Below are positions 1-6,948 of a DNA stretch of 19,255 bases, in pieces (the stretch's first letter is position 1; each line of letters starts with the position of its first letter). The position numbers and the translations under genes are program-made. Location of the stretch: positions 1-19,255 of the forward strand of contig CAZSMU010000071.1 in NCBI GenBank assembly GCA_964607915.1, in the 5' to 3' direction. This DNA comes from JADJPL01 sp964607915 (GTDB lineage: Bacteria; Bacteroidota; Bacteroidia; Chitinophagales; Saprospiraceae). The notes below the pieces were generated by a model. It had not been told where the DNA came from. It made no database searches and saw only the letters and a list, made by a program, of their open reading frames with translations.

Positions 1-145
1 GCTGAGCGTTTTATATGGGAAACACTTGTTTTGAAAAAAAGATGAGCGGGGGGGCAGCGTAGAGGCGAACAGACTGAAAAGACGATGGCACTGGGCGACA
101 TAGAGGACGAATAGGGGCCCATTTTGAATGCGATACCCTGGAGTT
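1..145. other. Downstream flank of eutC, no feature seen
   Basis: No gene, clear terminator or promoter is evident. A purine-rich segment at 47-90 is loosely similar to 18991-19034 near the other end of the window. Confidence 0.3.
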
Positions 146-883
146 CTAATCTTCTTTAAGGGAAGTCCCACTCAGTCCCCGTCGGAGTGCTGAGCGGATG
201 AGGGACAGGATTTTATCTGCGGCCTGTGCGTAGTTCAGTCCTTCCGGTCGGATGTTGGACACGCAGTTGCGTTGTGCATCTGTATTGCCCACCTTAGGGC
301 CAAAGGTCAGGTAGGCGCCGAGGCTGTCGGGGGAGCTCAGCCCCGGGCGTTCGCCCAATAAGATAAGGGAAAGTCGGCTATTTGAGATGGCCCCGGTCCA
401 ATCGCTGACCGCCACCCTGCCCTGCTCCAGGATACAGACCGGCGCGATGGTATGGCCACTTGCCTGCAAGGCCGGCAATAACAAGTGTAATACAGGCAAA
501 GCATGGCGATTGACCGCTGTGGCAGAGAGCCCGTCGGCAATTGCGATGGCCACGTCGTAGCGGTCTCCCCCGCACATAGCCTCCAGTTCGCGGCGGGAAT
601 CTTCTGACAGAGTACGGCCTTTTTCGGGGAAGCGCAGGAAGGACTGCCGGTCGACTGCCTCCGTTTTCAGGCGCGCCACCTGTACGCCCAGGTCTTCCAG
701 GGCTGTAGCCAGCGGTTCCGGGTACAAAGGGGCGAAAACGGCATCTCTGGCCTGTGCGTGGGCCCATTTGAACGCCAGGATCTCGCGGGTAGCCAGGGAC
801 TCCCCTGCCCGCTCCAGGCCGATCCGGGCGGAAGTGAGGCGTTGTAGCCCCTTCCAGAGGTTTGCGGATTCCAGTTCTCCCAT
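146..883 (-). CDS. eutC: Ethanolamine ammonia-lyase small subunit (EutC)
   Basis: Small subunit of the adenosylcobalamin-dependent ethanolamine ammonia-lyase, which with EutB splits ethanolamine into acetaldehyde and ammonia in the cytoplasm. The 245-residue product is somewhat shorter than typical enterobacterial EutC but keeps the family blocks: RYDVAIAIADGLSATAV in the middle (the cobalamin-binding half) and, near the C-terminus, the stretches YLTFGPKVGNTDAQRNC and NIRPEGLNY. The start is fixed by coupling: its ATG shares one base with the eutB stop codon (TGATG), so the two subunits are translationally coupled, as expected for a stoichiometric complex. It is the last gene of the run permease-eutB-eutC, and no eutA or shell gene follows before the window edge. 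I see no frameshift or missing block. Confidence 0.96.
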   Translation of the reverse strand: MGELESANLWKGLQRLTSARIGLERAGESLATREILAFKWAHAQARDAVFAPLYPEPLATALEDLGVQVARLKTEAVDRQSFLRFPEKGRTLSEDSRRELEAMCGGDRYDVAIAIADGLSATAVNRHALPVLHLLLPALQASGHTIAPVCILEQGRVAVSDWTGAISNSRLSLILLGERPGLSSPDSLGAYLTFGPKVGNTDAQRNCVSNIRPEGLNYAQAADKILSLIRSALRRGLSGTSLKED

Positions 884-2259
884 CAGAAGGCCATTTTGAG
901 AAGGGGATGAGCAGCTGCCGATGTGTGCAGGCGCCCTTGGTCATCCCGGATGCCCTGCTGGTAAAGCCAGGCTTCGAATTCAGGGGCAGGCCGCAGGCCG
1001 AGGGCTTTGCGCACGAAAAGAATATCGTGAAAAGAAGTGGACTGATAGTTCAGCATGATATCGTCGGCACCAGGAACCCCCATGATGTAGTTGCAACCGG
1101 CAGCGCCCATTAGGAGGAGGATATTGTCCATATCATCCTGGTCGGCTTCTGCGTGATTGGTATAGCAAACGTCCATGCCCATGGGCAGCCCGAGCATTTT
1201 TCCGCAGAAGTGGTCTTCGAGGGCTGCGCGGGCGATTTGTTTGCCATCGTACAGGTACTCCGGTCCTATGAAGCCCACCACGGAGTTCACCAGCAAGGGG
1301 TCGAAGGCACGGGCGACGGCATAAGCCCGGGCCTCGCACGTCTGTTGGTCTACGCCTTCGTGTGCATTGGCCGACAAGGCCGAGCCCTGGCCGGTCTCGA
1401 AATACATGACCTGTCCCCCTTCCGGTGCCCTGCGGAGGGCTTTGGCAGCATCCCAGGCTTCGCCCAGCATGGCCAGGTTTACTCCAAAAGACGCATTGGT
1501 TTTTTCGGTGCCCCCGATGGATTGGAAGACCAGATCTACCGGGGCGCCCTGCCCTATGAGCGGCAGGACAGTGGTCAGATGGCACAACACGCAGGACTGC
1601 GTGGGTATGGAAAAGCGCTGAATCAATCCGTCTAACATCTCCAGGATGGCTTGCGCCGCCGCCGGGCTATCCGTAGCCGGGTTGATACCGATGACGGCAT
1701 CGCCGCAGCCGCACAAGAGCCCATCCACGATGGAAGCGGCGATACCGCGCAGGTCGTCGGTTGGGTGGTTAGGCTGCAGCCGCGAAGAAAAGCGGCCTTT
1801 CTGTCCGATGGTGCTTCGAAAGCGCGTGACGACCTCTGCTTTTTGGGCGACGAGCACCAGATCCTGGTTTCGCATGATTTTCGATACGGCGGCCACCATT
1901 TCAGGTGTCCAGGCGTAGCGAAGGCCATGCAGCGCGCGGCCATCCACCGCATCGCTCAGCAGGAAATCGCGCAGCATCCCCACCGTGAACGAGCGGATGG
2001 GCTCGAAGGCCGCTGCGTCGTGCTGTTGCAGAATCAACCTGGACACCTCATCGGTTTCAGGGGCTATGATGGGTGTATCCAGGAATGCCGTCAGCGGGAG
2101 GTCGGCCAGGCAGTATTGGGCGGCAATCCGCTCTTCATAGGAACGTGCGGAGAGCCCTGCCAGGGCGTCGCCGCTTCGGTACGGGCTCGCTTTCGCCATC
2201 AGGGTGGCGAGGTCGGGGAAGCTGAACCGATGCGAGGCGATGGAATCGTGGTAAGCCAT
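883..2259 (-). CDS. eutB: Ethanolamine ammonia-lyase large subunit (EutB)
   Basis: Catalytic TIM-barrel subunit of ethanolamine ammonia-lyase. Its 458 residues fit the usual family length of about 450-465. Recognisable blocks are QKGRFSSRLQPNHPTDD (about 153-169, with Arg160 in the position of the known substrate-contacting arginine), GDAVIGINPATDS (186-198), FQSIGGTEKTNASFGV (245-260), YFETGQGSALSANAH (286-300, Glu288 matching the catalytic glutamate) and MGMDVCYTNHAEADQDD (360-376, Asp363 matching the conserved aspartate). All key residues appear intact, so the enzyme should be active if adenosylcobalamin is supplied. It lies 15 bases downstream of the permease gene and overlaps eutC by one base. 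The residue equivalences come from my knowledge of the E. coli enzyme, not from an alignment run here. Confidence 0.97.
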   Translation of the reverse strand: MAYHDSIASHRFSFPDLATLMAKASPYRSGDALAGLSARSYEERIAAQYCLADLPLTAFLDTPIIAPETDEVSRLILQQHDAAAFEPIRSFTVGMLRDFLLSDAVDGRALHGLRYAWTPEMVAAVSKIMRNQDLVLVAQKAEVVTRFRSTIGQKGRFSSRLQPNHPTDDLRGIAASIVDGLLCGCGDAVIGINPATDSPAAAQAILEMLDGLIQRFSIPTQSCVLCHLTTVLPLIGQGAPVDLVFQSIGGTEKTNASFGVNLAMLGEAWDAAKALRRAPEGGQVMYFETGQGSALSANAHEGVDQQTCEARAYAVARAFDPLLVNSVVGFIGPEYLYDGKQIARAALEDHFCGKMLGLPMGMDVCYTNHAEADQDDMDNILLLMGAAGCNYIMGVPGADDIMLNYQSTSFHDILFVRKALGLRPAPEFEAWLYQQGIRDDQGRLHTSAAAHPLLKMAF

Positions 2260-2274
2260 AGCGATTGCCCTGTT

Positions 2275-3579
2275 TTAGAGGTCTATCCGATATCTTCGCG
2301 TCCCGCCCAATACCCGGAACAGGACCAGCGCCAGCAGGAGGCAGCCGAAGAAGCCCGCCCCCAGGGCCTGGTTATACCAAAGCATGGCGAGGAGGCAGAG
2401 CACGGAAAGGCCCAGTGCAATCCTTGGGAACCAGGGGTAGAAAGGCGTCTTGAACACCGGGACTTCGCGCCTGCCCATTTTCAGCAGGCTCACCATGCTG
2501 ATGATGTACATGGACACCGCCCCCAGGGCCGACAGGGTGATGACCTGTCCGGTAGTGCCCGTGTAGAGGGTCAGGATACCCACCAGGCCCCCGCTGACCA
2601 GCGCCCAGTGCGGGGTTTGGAAGCGTCGGTTGACCCTGCTGAGCACTGCGGGCAGAAAGCCGCTGCGCGACAAGGCAAAAATCTGGCGGGAGTATCCGAT
2701 GATGAGGCCGTGAAAAGAAGCGATCAGCCCAAAGAGGCCGATTCCTGCGAAAAGTTTGGTAAACACGTTGCCGTGGCCCAGCACGGTCGCGATGGTTTCC
2801 GGCAGCGGATAGTCCATCTTGCTCAGCGCCCGCCAGTCGCCTACCCCACCGGAGAGCACCATGACGCCAAGGGCGAGGGCGACGAGGGTCAGGATGCCCC
2901 ATAGATACCCTCTGGGGATGGTCCGCTGCGGGTCCTTGGCTTCTTCGGCTACCATGGCCACCCCTTCGATGCCGAGGTAGAGCCATATCGCGAAGGGGAT
3001 GGCGGCGAAGATCCTGCCCGGCTCCAGTGGAACGGGGTTGGCCAAAAAGCGCTTCATCTCGAAGTGCGGCGCCACAATCCCCATGAAGAGCAACAGCTCG
3101 GCGACCGCCAGCACGGTGACAAACAAGTTAAATGCGGCTGACTCTTTGATGCCCAGCAGGTTGATACCGGTGAAAAGGAGGTAGCAGGCTACGGCGCAGT
3201 CCAGGGTGGCGATGCCCGGATAGAGGAAATGCACGTATGCCCCCAGGGCGAATGCGATGGCCGGGGGTGCAAAGACGAATTCGATCAGGGTGACATAGCC
3301 TGCGACGACCCCGCCGTAAGGCCCCAGGGCCTTGCATGCGTATGCGAAAGGACCGCCAGCATTCGGGATGCTGGCGGTCAATTCTGTAAAGCTGAATATG
3401 AACGTGACGTATAGAACCGTGACGAGCAGGGTAGCCAGCAGGAAACCGACCGTACCTGCCACTCCCCAGCCATAGTTCCATCCGAAGTACTCCCCGGATA
3501 TGACCAGGCCGACCGCTAATGCCCAGATGTGGAGGGCGTTGAGCGCCTTTTTGAGCGTGGGCTGGTCGGAGGGGAGCAT
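2275..3579 (-). CDS. eat: Ethanolamine permease, APC superfamily
   Basis: Inner-membrane transporter of the amino acid-polyamine-organocation superfamily, 434 residues, predominantly hydrophobic with about 12 membrane segments. The first helix region carries AVGLVISGEYFGWNYGW, a signature I associate with ethanolamine permeases (the Eat type) rather than general amino-acid permeases. ELTASIPNAGGPFAYA is the usual APC block after helix 2. Its position directly in front of eutBC (15-base gap) strongly supports ethanolamine as substrate. It starts 6 bases after the stop of the upstream TPR gene, so it is probably transcribed from that gene's promoter. Another small amine is possible from sequence alone, but context makes this unlikely. 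Confidence 0.93.
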   Translation of the reverse strand: MLPSDQPTLKKALNALHIWALAVGLVISGEYFGWNYGWGVAGTVGFLLATLLVTVLYVTFIFSFTELTASIPNAGGPFAYACKALGPYGGVVAGYVTLIEFVFAPPAIAFALGAYVHFLYPGIATLDCAVACYLLFTGINLLGIKESAAFNLFVTVLAVAELLLFMGIVAPHFEMKRFLANPVPLEPGRIFAAIPFAIWLYLGIEGVAMVAEEAKDPQRTIPRGYLWGILTLVALALGVMVLSGGVGDWRALSKMDYPLPETIATVLGHGNVFTKLFAGIGLFGLIASFHGLIIGYSRQIFALSRSGFLPAVLSRVNRRFQTPHWALVSGGLVGILTLYTGTTGQVITLSALGAVSMYIISMVSLLKMGRREVPVFKTPFYPWFPRIALGLSVLCLLAMLWYNQALGAGFFGCLLLALVLFRVLGGTRRYRIDL

Positions 3580-3585
3580 GGCTGT

Positions 3586-4272
3586 TTATTTCCCTTCGAG
3601 GCGCGCCAGGTATTTTTCGATATCTGAAGCCTCTAATGAATTCGGGAATTCCTCTTTGATCTGCTCGTAGTATTCGCGGGCCTGGGCGTAGTCCTTGTCG
3701 AGCTCACAGAGCATAGCCAGGCGCTTCAGGTAGAACGGCGTCACGGTTTCGTTCGAGGCTTGGCCGACTGCTTTTTCGTAATTGCTGCGGGCTTTGTCCA
3801 TTTGCTTGAGCTCCGAGTAGGCATCTCCCAGGGCGCCGTACTTCATGATCGGCAGGACAGAACCTTTGGCATTGAAGTCTTCGAGGTAGCTCACCGCGGC
3901 ATCGAATTTGCCCAGGTTGAGGTAGGAGATACCGGCGTAGTAGTGTGCCAGGTTGGCAGTGCGGGTGCCGCCATAGTTCTCTATGATTTTGAGGAAGCCT
4001 TCGTAGCCACCTCCCGGGTTGGTCAGGGCCAGCGCGAACGAGTCGCGCTCGAACTGCTTCTGTGCCTGGGTGATTTGCTCGCTGGCCTGCCGTTCACGGG
4101 GGGCCAAAAAGAGGAATTGGTAGGCGAGAAAACCTGCGACGAGCAGCAAGATCCCGCCGCCGATACCCAGAATGGGTTTTCTATGCTTTTCAAAATAATC
4201 CTGGGCCTGGTCGCGCACTTCCACAATGTCCACCAAAACCTCATCTGCCTGTTTCTTTGTCTGTTTTGCCAT
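3586..4272 (-). CDS. Membrane-anchored tetratricopeptide-repeat protein (YfgM-like)
   Basis: Predicted 228-residue protein with a charged cytoplasmic N-terminus (MAKQTKKQADEV), a single membrane helix at about residues 34-54 (after HRKP, through LLLVAGFLAYQFLFL) and a C-terminal TPR region with typical A-x-x-Y and G-x-A-Y-x-x-L spacing (e.g. HYYAGISYLNLGKFDAAVSYL). This matches the YfgM/ancillary SecYEG-translocon-like layout common in Bacteroidota, where the TPRs would face the periplasm. The exact function is not established by sequence. I chose ATG 4272. An in-frame ATG at 4458 would add 62 residues, but that extension is translated from the A/T-rich hairpin leader, reads as low-complexity basic sequence and abuts the tRNA terminator. 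The permease gene begins 6 bases after its stop, so it leads the ethanolamine operon. Confidence 0.85.
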   Translation of the reverse strand: MAKQTKKQADEVLVDIVEVRDQAQDYFEKHRKPILGIGGGILLLVAGFLAYQFLFLAPRERQASEQITQAQKQFERDSFALALTNPGGGYEGFLKIIENYGGTRTANLAHYYAGISYLNLGKFDAAVSYLEDFNAKGSVLPIMKYGALGDAYSELKQMDKARSNYEKAVGQASNETVTPFYLKRLAMLCELDKDYAQAREYYEQIKEEFPNSLEASDIEKYLARLEGK

Positions 4273-4364
4273 ATTGCGTTTAATTTCAGGGCATTTGCCC
4301 GCTTCTTGTGCTAAAATCCGGCATGGGCAGGCACGGCCTCCCAAACGGACAGGCAAAAATACGC

Positions 4365-4395
4365 TTTCTTTTTTTGCTCGCCCAAAAAAAAGAAA
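4365..4395. repeat. A/T-rich perfect-arm hairpin in the leader of the TPR gene
   Basis: The left arm TTTCTTTTTTTG (4365-4376) and right arm CAAAAAAAAGAAA (4383-4395) pair almost perfectly around a 6-base loop (CTCGCC); the arms differ by one A/T. It sits between the tRNA-His terminator and the start of the TPR gene. Just upstream on the minus strand lie further small inverted repeats (GCGCTT/AAGCGC at 4427-4445; TACCC/GGGTA at 4416-4439). It could be a transcription attenuator or a dispersed repeat; sequence alone does not decide. Confidence 0.6.
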
Positions 4396-4456
4396 CAAAA
4401 AAAGGGTGCCCTTTCGGGTAGTTGCGGCGCTTTTTACCCAAGCGCTCGCGCGAGAC

Positions 4457-4489
4457 AAATAAAAAAGGCCAGACCGAAACGGCCTGGCC
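4457..4489 (-). terminator. Intrinsic terminator after tRNA-His
   Basis: Stem GGCCAG/CTGGCC with an inner CCG-AAA-CGG stem (4467-4489), followed on the minus strand by a U-rich tract (TTTTTTATTT, 4466-4457). It begins 13 bases past the tRNA 3' end and is the expected end of the single-gene tRNA transcript. The hairpin is strong and the orientation is unambiguous from the T-run. Confidence 0.85.
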
Positions 4490-4501
4490 TCTTAGAAGAT
4501 G

Positions 4502-4576
<75 letters not shown>

Positions 4577-4635
4577 ATTTTTACCGTTGGCAACCCAAAA
4601 AGGGAACAACGGGCACATTTTTTCAAATGCGTGTG

Positions 4636-4666
4636 CAAAGTTAAGGGTTTCTACCTTTTTTTTCAA
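4636..4666 (-). promoter_or_regulatory. Bacteroidota-type promoter of tRNA-His
   Basis: On the minus strand TTG (4666-4664), then 20 bases, then TAACTTTGC (4643-4635). This fits the Bacteroidota consensus TTG-N17-23-TAnnTTTGC exactly at both boxes. It ends about 60 bases before the tRNA 5' end, leaving a leader to be processed by RNase P. It is the only promoter in the window where both boxes are clear. Confidence 0.75.
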
Positions 4667-4768
4667 TAGTTGTCAAAAAAAAACCGCCGTTTTTTATCTG
4701 TGCGAGGAAGGGTCTTGCCAGCCAGTCCACCCTTCTCCTGAAAAACCGGGGGTCTGGGCCGATTCCTT

Positions 4769-5233
4769 TCAAAACAGGGGCAGTGCCCCGGAGCACTTGA
4801 CCTCTGTCATAGCAAAAACGCTCTGCACATTGCCCACGTAGTCCATAGTAGCGAGCTTATTGACCATGAAGTCCTGGTAATCGCCCATGCTGCGCACGAC
4901 GACCTTGAGCATATAGTCGTATGCCCCCGCGATGTGGTAGCATTCCGCCACCTCCTTCATGTTTTTGACTTCTGCTTCAAAGTAGTCGAGCGCATGGCGT
5001 TGGTGTTCTTTCAGGGAAACCGAGCAGAAGGCCAGGATTTGGAAGTCCAGTTTTTTCTTGTCGGCCACCGCTACATACGCACAGATATAGCCCTCCTCTT
5101 CCAGGCGTCGGATGCGCTCGTACACGGGCGTAGTCGTCAGGCTCAACACGGCGGCGATTTCTTTGATGGTGGTCTTGGCATCCTGCTGAAGGATTTCCAG
5201 AATACGGTAGTCGGTGTGGTCTAATGATTTCAT
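4769..5233 (-). CDS. Lrp/AsnC-family transcriptional regulator
   Basis: A 154-residue DNA-binding regulator with the standard two-part layout: an N-terminal winged helix-turn-helix (LDHTDYRILEILQQDAK, then TIKEIAAVLSLTTTPVYERI, residues about 4-45) and a C-terminal RAM/ligand-binding domain (about 65-140, including VAECYHIAGAYDYMLKVV). Family members bind amino acids and form dimers to octamers; the ligand here cannot be told. Start ATG 5233 begins exactly at the family's usual N-terminus. An in-frame ATG at 5293 would sit almost on the predicted transcription start, so I reject it. It is divergent from hsp20 and separated from the ethanolamine genes by the tRNA, so control of either is possible but unproven. 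Confidence 0.93.
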   Translation of the reverse strand: MKSLDHTDYRILEILQQDAKTTIKEIAAVLSLTTTPVYERIRRLEEEGYICAYVAVADKKKLDFQILAFCSVSLKEHQRHALDYFEAEVKNMKEVAECYHIAGAYDYMLKVVVRSMGDYQDFMVNKLATMDYVGNVQSVFAMTEVKCSGALPLF

Positions 5234-5301
5234 GATTTCAGGGAAAAATGGCCTGTGGAAAGACTCCGGGCCAGGCATTGCAAGGGGAATCATCCGAGGG
5301 T

Positions 5302-5309
5302 CAAAAATA
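5302..5309 (-). promoter_or_regulatory. -7 box of the Lrp-type regulator gene
   Basis: TATTTTTG on the minus strand matches TAnnTTTG, about 69 bases before the ATG at 5233. No TTG is present 17-23 bases upstream, only a weak TTTA, so the -33 box is poor. The poor -33 box could mean regulated expression. Confidence 0.5.
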
Positions 5310-5338
5310 ACTTTTTTTAACCCCTCGCCATAAAACTA

Positions 5339-5369
5339 TTGATAAATATCAGACGATACGGTTGATAAA
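5339..5369. promoter_or_regulatory. Candidate operator between the Lrp-type gene and hsp20
   Basis: TTGATAAA occurs twice (5339-5346 and 5362-5369), 23 bases apart, about two helical turns. The first copy is part of the inverted repeat TGATA-AA-TATCA (5340-5351). The site lies in the divergent 216-base intergenic region, where an Lrp-type protein or a heat-shock regulator could bind. No binding protein can be assigned from sequence. Confidence 0.35.
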
Positions 5370-5449
5370 ACTCATTTTTGAACCGCTTGAAAATCCACAA
5401 CTTGGAGGTATGAAAAGCAAATCGAATTGTTCACCAAAACACAAAAGCC

Positions 5450-5878
5450 ATGTCAATCGTTCGCTGGAATCCCGCCGTTGCCCCTTCGTTCAGGTCTTGG
5501 GTCGAAGATTTTTTCGGTGACCTGAAATGGTTCCCCGGCGACGGCGTAAACCTGGTACCTGCTGTCAACATCCGCGAAACCGAGGATTTGTTCATCGTCG
5601 AGATGGCTGCCCCCGGCATGAAAAAAGAGGATTTCAACATCGAAATCAAGGAGGGAATGTTGCACATCCGTTCGGAGTACAAAGAAGAAAAAGAGGAGAA
5701 AAAGGAAAACTTCGCGCGAAAGGAATTCAGCTTCCGCTCGTTCGAGCGCTCCTTCCAGCTCCCCGAAAATGTAAACCCGGAGCTCATCAAGGCTTCGTAC
5801 AAAGACGGCTTGCTGCTCATCGAGCTCCCCAAAAGGGAAAAATCCGTCCCTAAGGTGCAGAAGGTGGCCATTGCCTAA
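5450..5878 (+). CDS. hsp20: Small heat-shock protein, Hsp20/alpha-crystallin family
   Basis: A 142-residue ATP-independent chaperone that holds unfolding proteins in the cytoplasm as oligomers. The alpha-crystallin domain spans about residues 37-128: VNIRETEDLFIVEMAAPGMKKEDFNIEI, a charged loop very rich in Glu/Lys (EYKEEKEEKKENF, 76-88), then FSFRSFERSFQLPENV and the conserved closing strand KDGLLLIELPK. The N-terminal arm is short (MSIVRWNP with a WxxDFF-like segment), and there is no clear C-terminal I-x-I motif, only KVQKVAIA. No TAnnTTTG box with proper spacing is found upstream, which suits an alternative or stress-controlled promoter. It is followed by a strong terminator. Confidence 0.96.
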   Translation: MSIVRWNPAVAPSFRSWVEDFFGDLKWFPGDGVNLVPAVNIRETEDLFIVEMAAPGMKKEDFNIEIKEGMLHIRSEYKEEKEEKKENFARKEFSFRSFERSFQLPENVNPELIKASYKDGLLLIELPKREKSVPKVQKVAIA

Positions 5879-5926
5879 AGGGTCTTAACCCACCCTCCGG
5901 ACATACGGGGTCTCCGTTGGTCCAAA

Positions 5927-5990
5927 GGGGGCATTTCAAAGCCTCTGTTGTCTTCGCAGGGCGAAGGGTTTTGAAGTGCCCCTCTTTTTT
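5927..5990 (+). terminator. Strong intrinsic terminator after hsp20
   Basis: The outer arms (5927-5943 and 5967-5982) pair over about 16 bases with a few G-U or mismatched positions. They enclose a second perfect hairpin CTTCGC-AGG-GCGAAG (5952-5966) and are followed by TCTTTTTT. It separates hsp20 from the CBS gene 46 bases further on. Confidence 0.85.
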
Positions 5991-6035
5991 CCTCCTGGCT
6001 GCCCCCTTATTTATCGCTTATACACACACGCCATT

Positions 6036-6479
6036 ATGAAATCCCTCCGCATTCCCGTTGCTGATGTCATGACGCGCGATCTGCTCATCGTACAGCCCTC
6101 CGACCACCTCGATAAGGTGCGCGATATCTTTGCCGTCAATAATATCCACCATATACCGGTCGTGGATGCGCAAGGTATGCTGGCCGGCATCCTCAGCAAA
6201 GCCGACTTCAACCGGGTCAGCCATGTTCTGACCATCCTCGACCCGGTACAGTACAAGGAGTACAACGACGCGCTGTACCGAACCACCACCGCCGGCGATA
6301 TCATGACCCGACAAGTAGCTACCGTCAGCCCCGGCGATTCGCTCCGCATCGTCGCCGAGATTTTTCGCGAAAACCTGTTCCACGCCGTCCCGGTACTGGA
6401 CCACGGGATACTCGTGGGCCTGATTACTACCCATGACCTCATCACCTACTGCTGTACAGAGCTGAGTGCTATTGAATAG
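6036..6479 (+). CDS. CBS-domain pair protein
   Basis: A 147-residue protein made of just two CBS domains: residues about 8-60 (VADVMTRDLLIVQPSD ... HHIPVVDAQGMLAGILSKADF) and 86-137 (AGDIMTRQVATVSPGD ... HAVPVLDHGILVGLITTHDL). Such stand-alone pairs form Bateman modules that bind adenosine nucleotides or related ligands and act as energy or stress sensors on a partner protein. No catalytic or DNA-binding domain is attached. The linker between the domains (about 61-85) is longer than minimal. I place the start at ATG 6036; the upstream in-frame ATG 5976 lies inside the hsp20 terminator. It lies 54 bases before the helical protein gene at 6534, so the two may be co-transcribed. Confidence 0.92.
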   Translation: MKSLRIPVADVMTRDLLIVQPSDHLDKVRDIFAVNNIHHIPVVDAQGMLAGILSKADFNRVSHVLTILDPVQYKEYNDALYRTTTAGDIMTRQVATVSPGDSLRIVAEIFRENLFHAVPVLDHGILVGLITTHDLITYCCTELSAIE

Positions 6480-6533
6480 ATTAGACTTGTTACGCGGGGG
6501 ATTACATCACAACACCTCAAAAAATACAATACC

Positions 6534-6920
6534 ATGCCTGTTCTAAATGCCGACCTTCAGGTACTCCACTTTGAGCATAAAACCTGGGTCAACGAATTGG
6601 AATTCATTGAAGGGGAACTGAACTTCTTTGAGAACCGCCTGAGCGACCTCGTGATGCGCTACCGCGAAGTGGAAGTCCTCGCCAAACTCGAGCAGTTCCA
6701 GAACCAGTTCATCCGCCAGAAAGAAGTCCTCGACAAACTATTGCGCGATATCCGCGTACACGAGCAGACGATAAGTTCGAGACTCCAAAAAGAACTCGAA
6801 GTCCCGGACAGATTCCTCGACGAGCACAGCGAACTTCGCAACAGAATGGCCAGCTACCGGAAGATCTACGGCGAAATCAGGACGGGCTTTTTCCAGTTCC
6901 TGGCCAAGTGGATCGGGTGA
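6534..6920 (+). CDS. Uncharacterised helical (coiled-coil) protein
   Basis: A 128-residue soluble protein I do not recognise. It is almost entirely charged and helical: residues 12-36 (FEHKTWVNELEFIEGELNFF), 40-90 (regular hydrophobic spacing with many Glu/Lys/Arg/Gln) and 97-128 (HSELRNRMASYRKIYGEIR then FFQFLAKWIG). There is no signal peptide, membrane span or metal motif. The pattern suggests a three- or four-helix bundle or an antiparallel coiled coil. It follows hsp20 and the CBS gene on a short plus-strand island in an otherwise minus-strand region, so a stress role is plausible by context only. Its stop lies 28 bases from the convergent riboflavin synthase stop. Confidence 0.8.
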   Translation: MPVLNADLQVLHFEHKTWVNELEFIEGELNFFENRLSDLVMRYREVEVLAKLEQFQNQFIRQKEVLDKLLRDIRVHEQTISSRLQKELEVPDRFLDEHSELRNRMASYRKIYGEIRTGFFQFLAKWIG

Positions 6921-6933
6921 AATACGCTTTCTT

Positions 6934-6948
6934 CGGGCCTTTCGCCCG
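6934..6948. terminator. Short hairpin between convergent stops
   Basis: CGGGC-CTTTC-GCCCG sits in the 28-base gap between the convergent helical-protein gene and ribE. It lacks a T-run on either strand, so it may be a weak bidirectional terminator or an mRNA 3' stabiliser rather than a classical one. Confidence 0.35.

Noticed and set aside
1651..2904. 417-codon plus-strand reading frame opposite eutB and the permease
   Set aside because: It lies antisense to two confidently identified genes, has no recognisable domain and is the usual shadow of GC-biased third positions.
4273..4458. 62-residue N-terminal extension of the TPR membrane protein
   Set aside because: It is translated from an A/T hairpin-rich leader, is basic and low in complexity, and would begin at the tRNA terminator; the ATG at 4272 fits the family's N-terminus.
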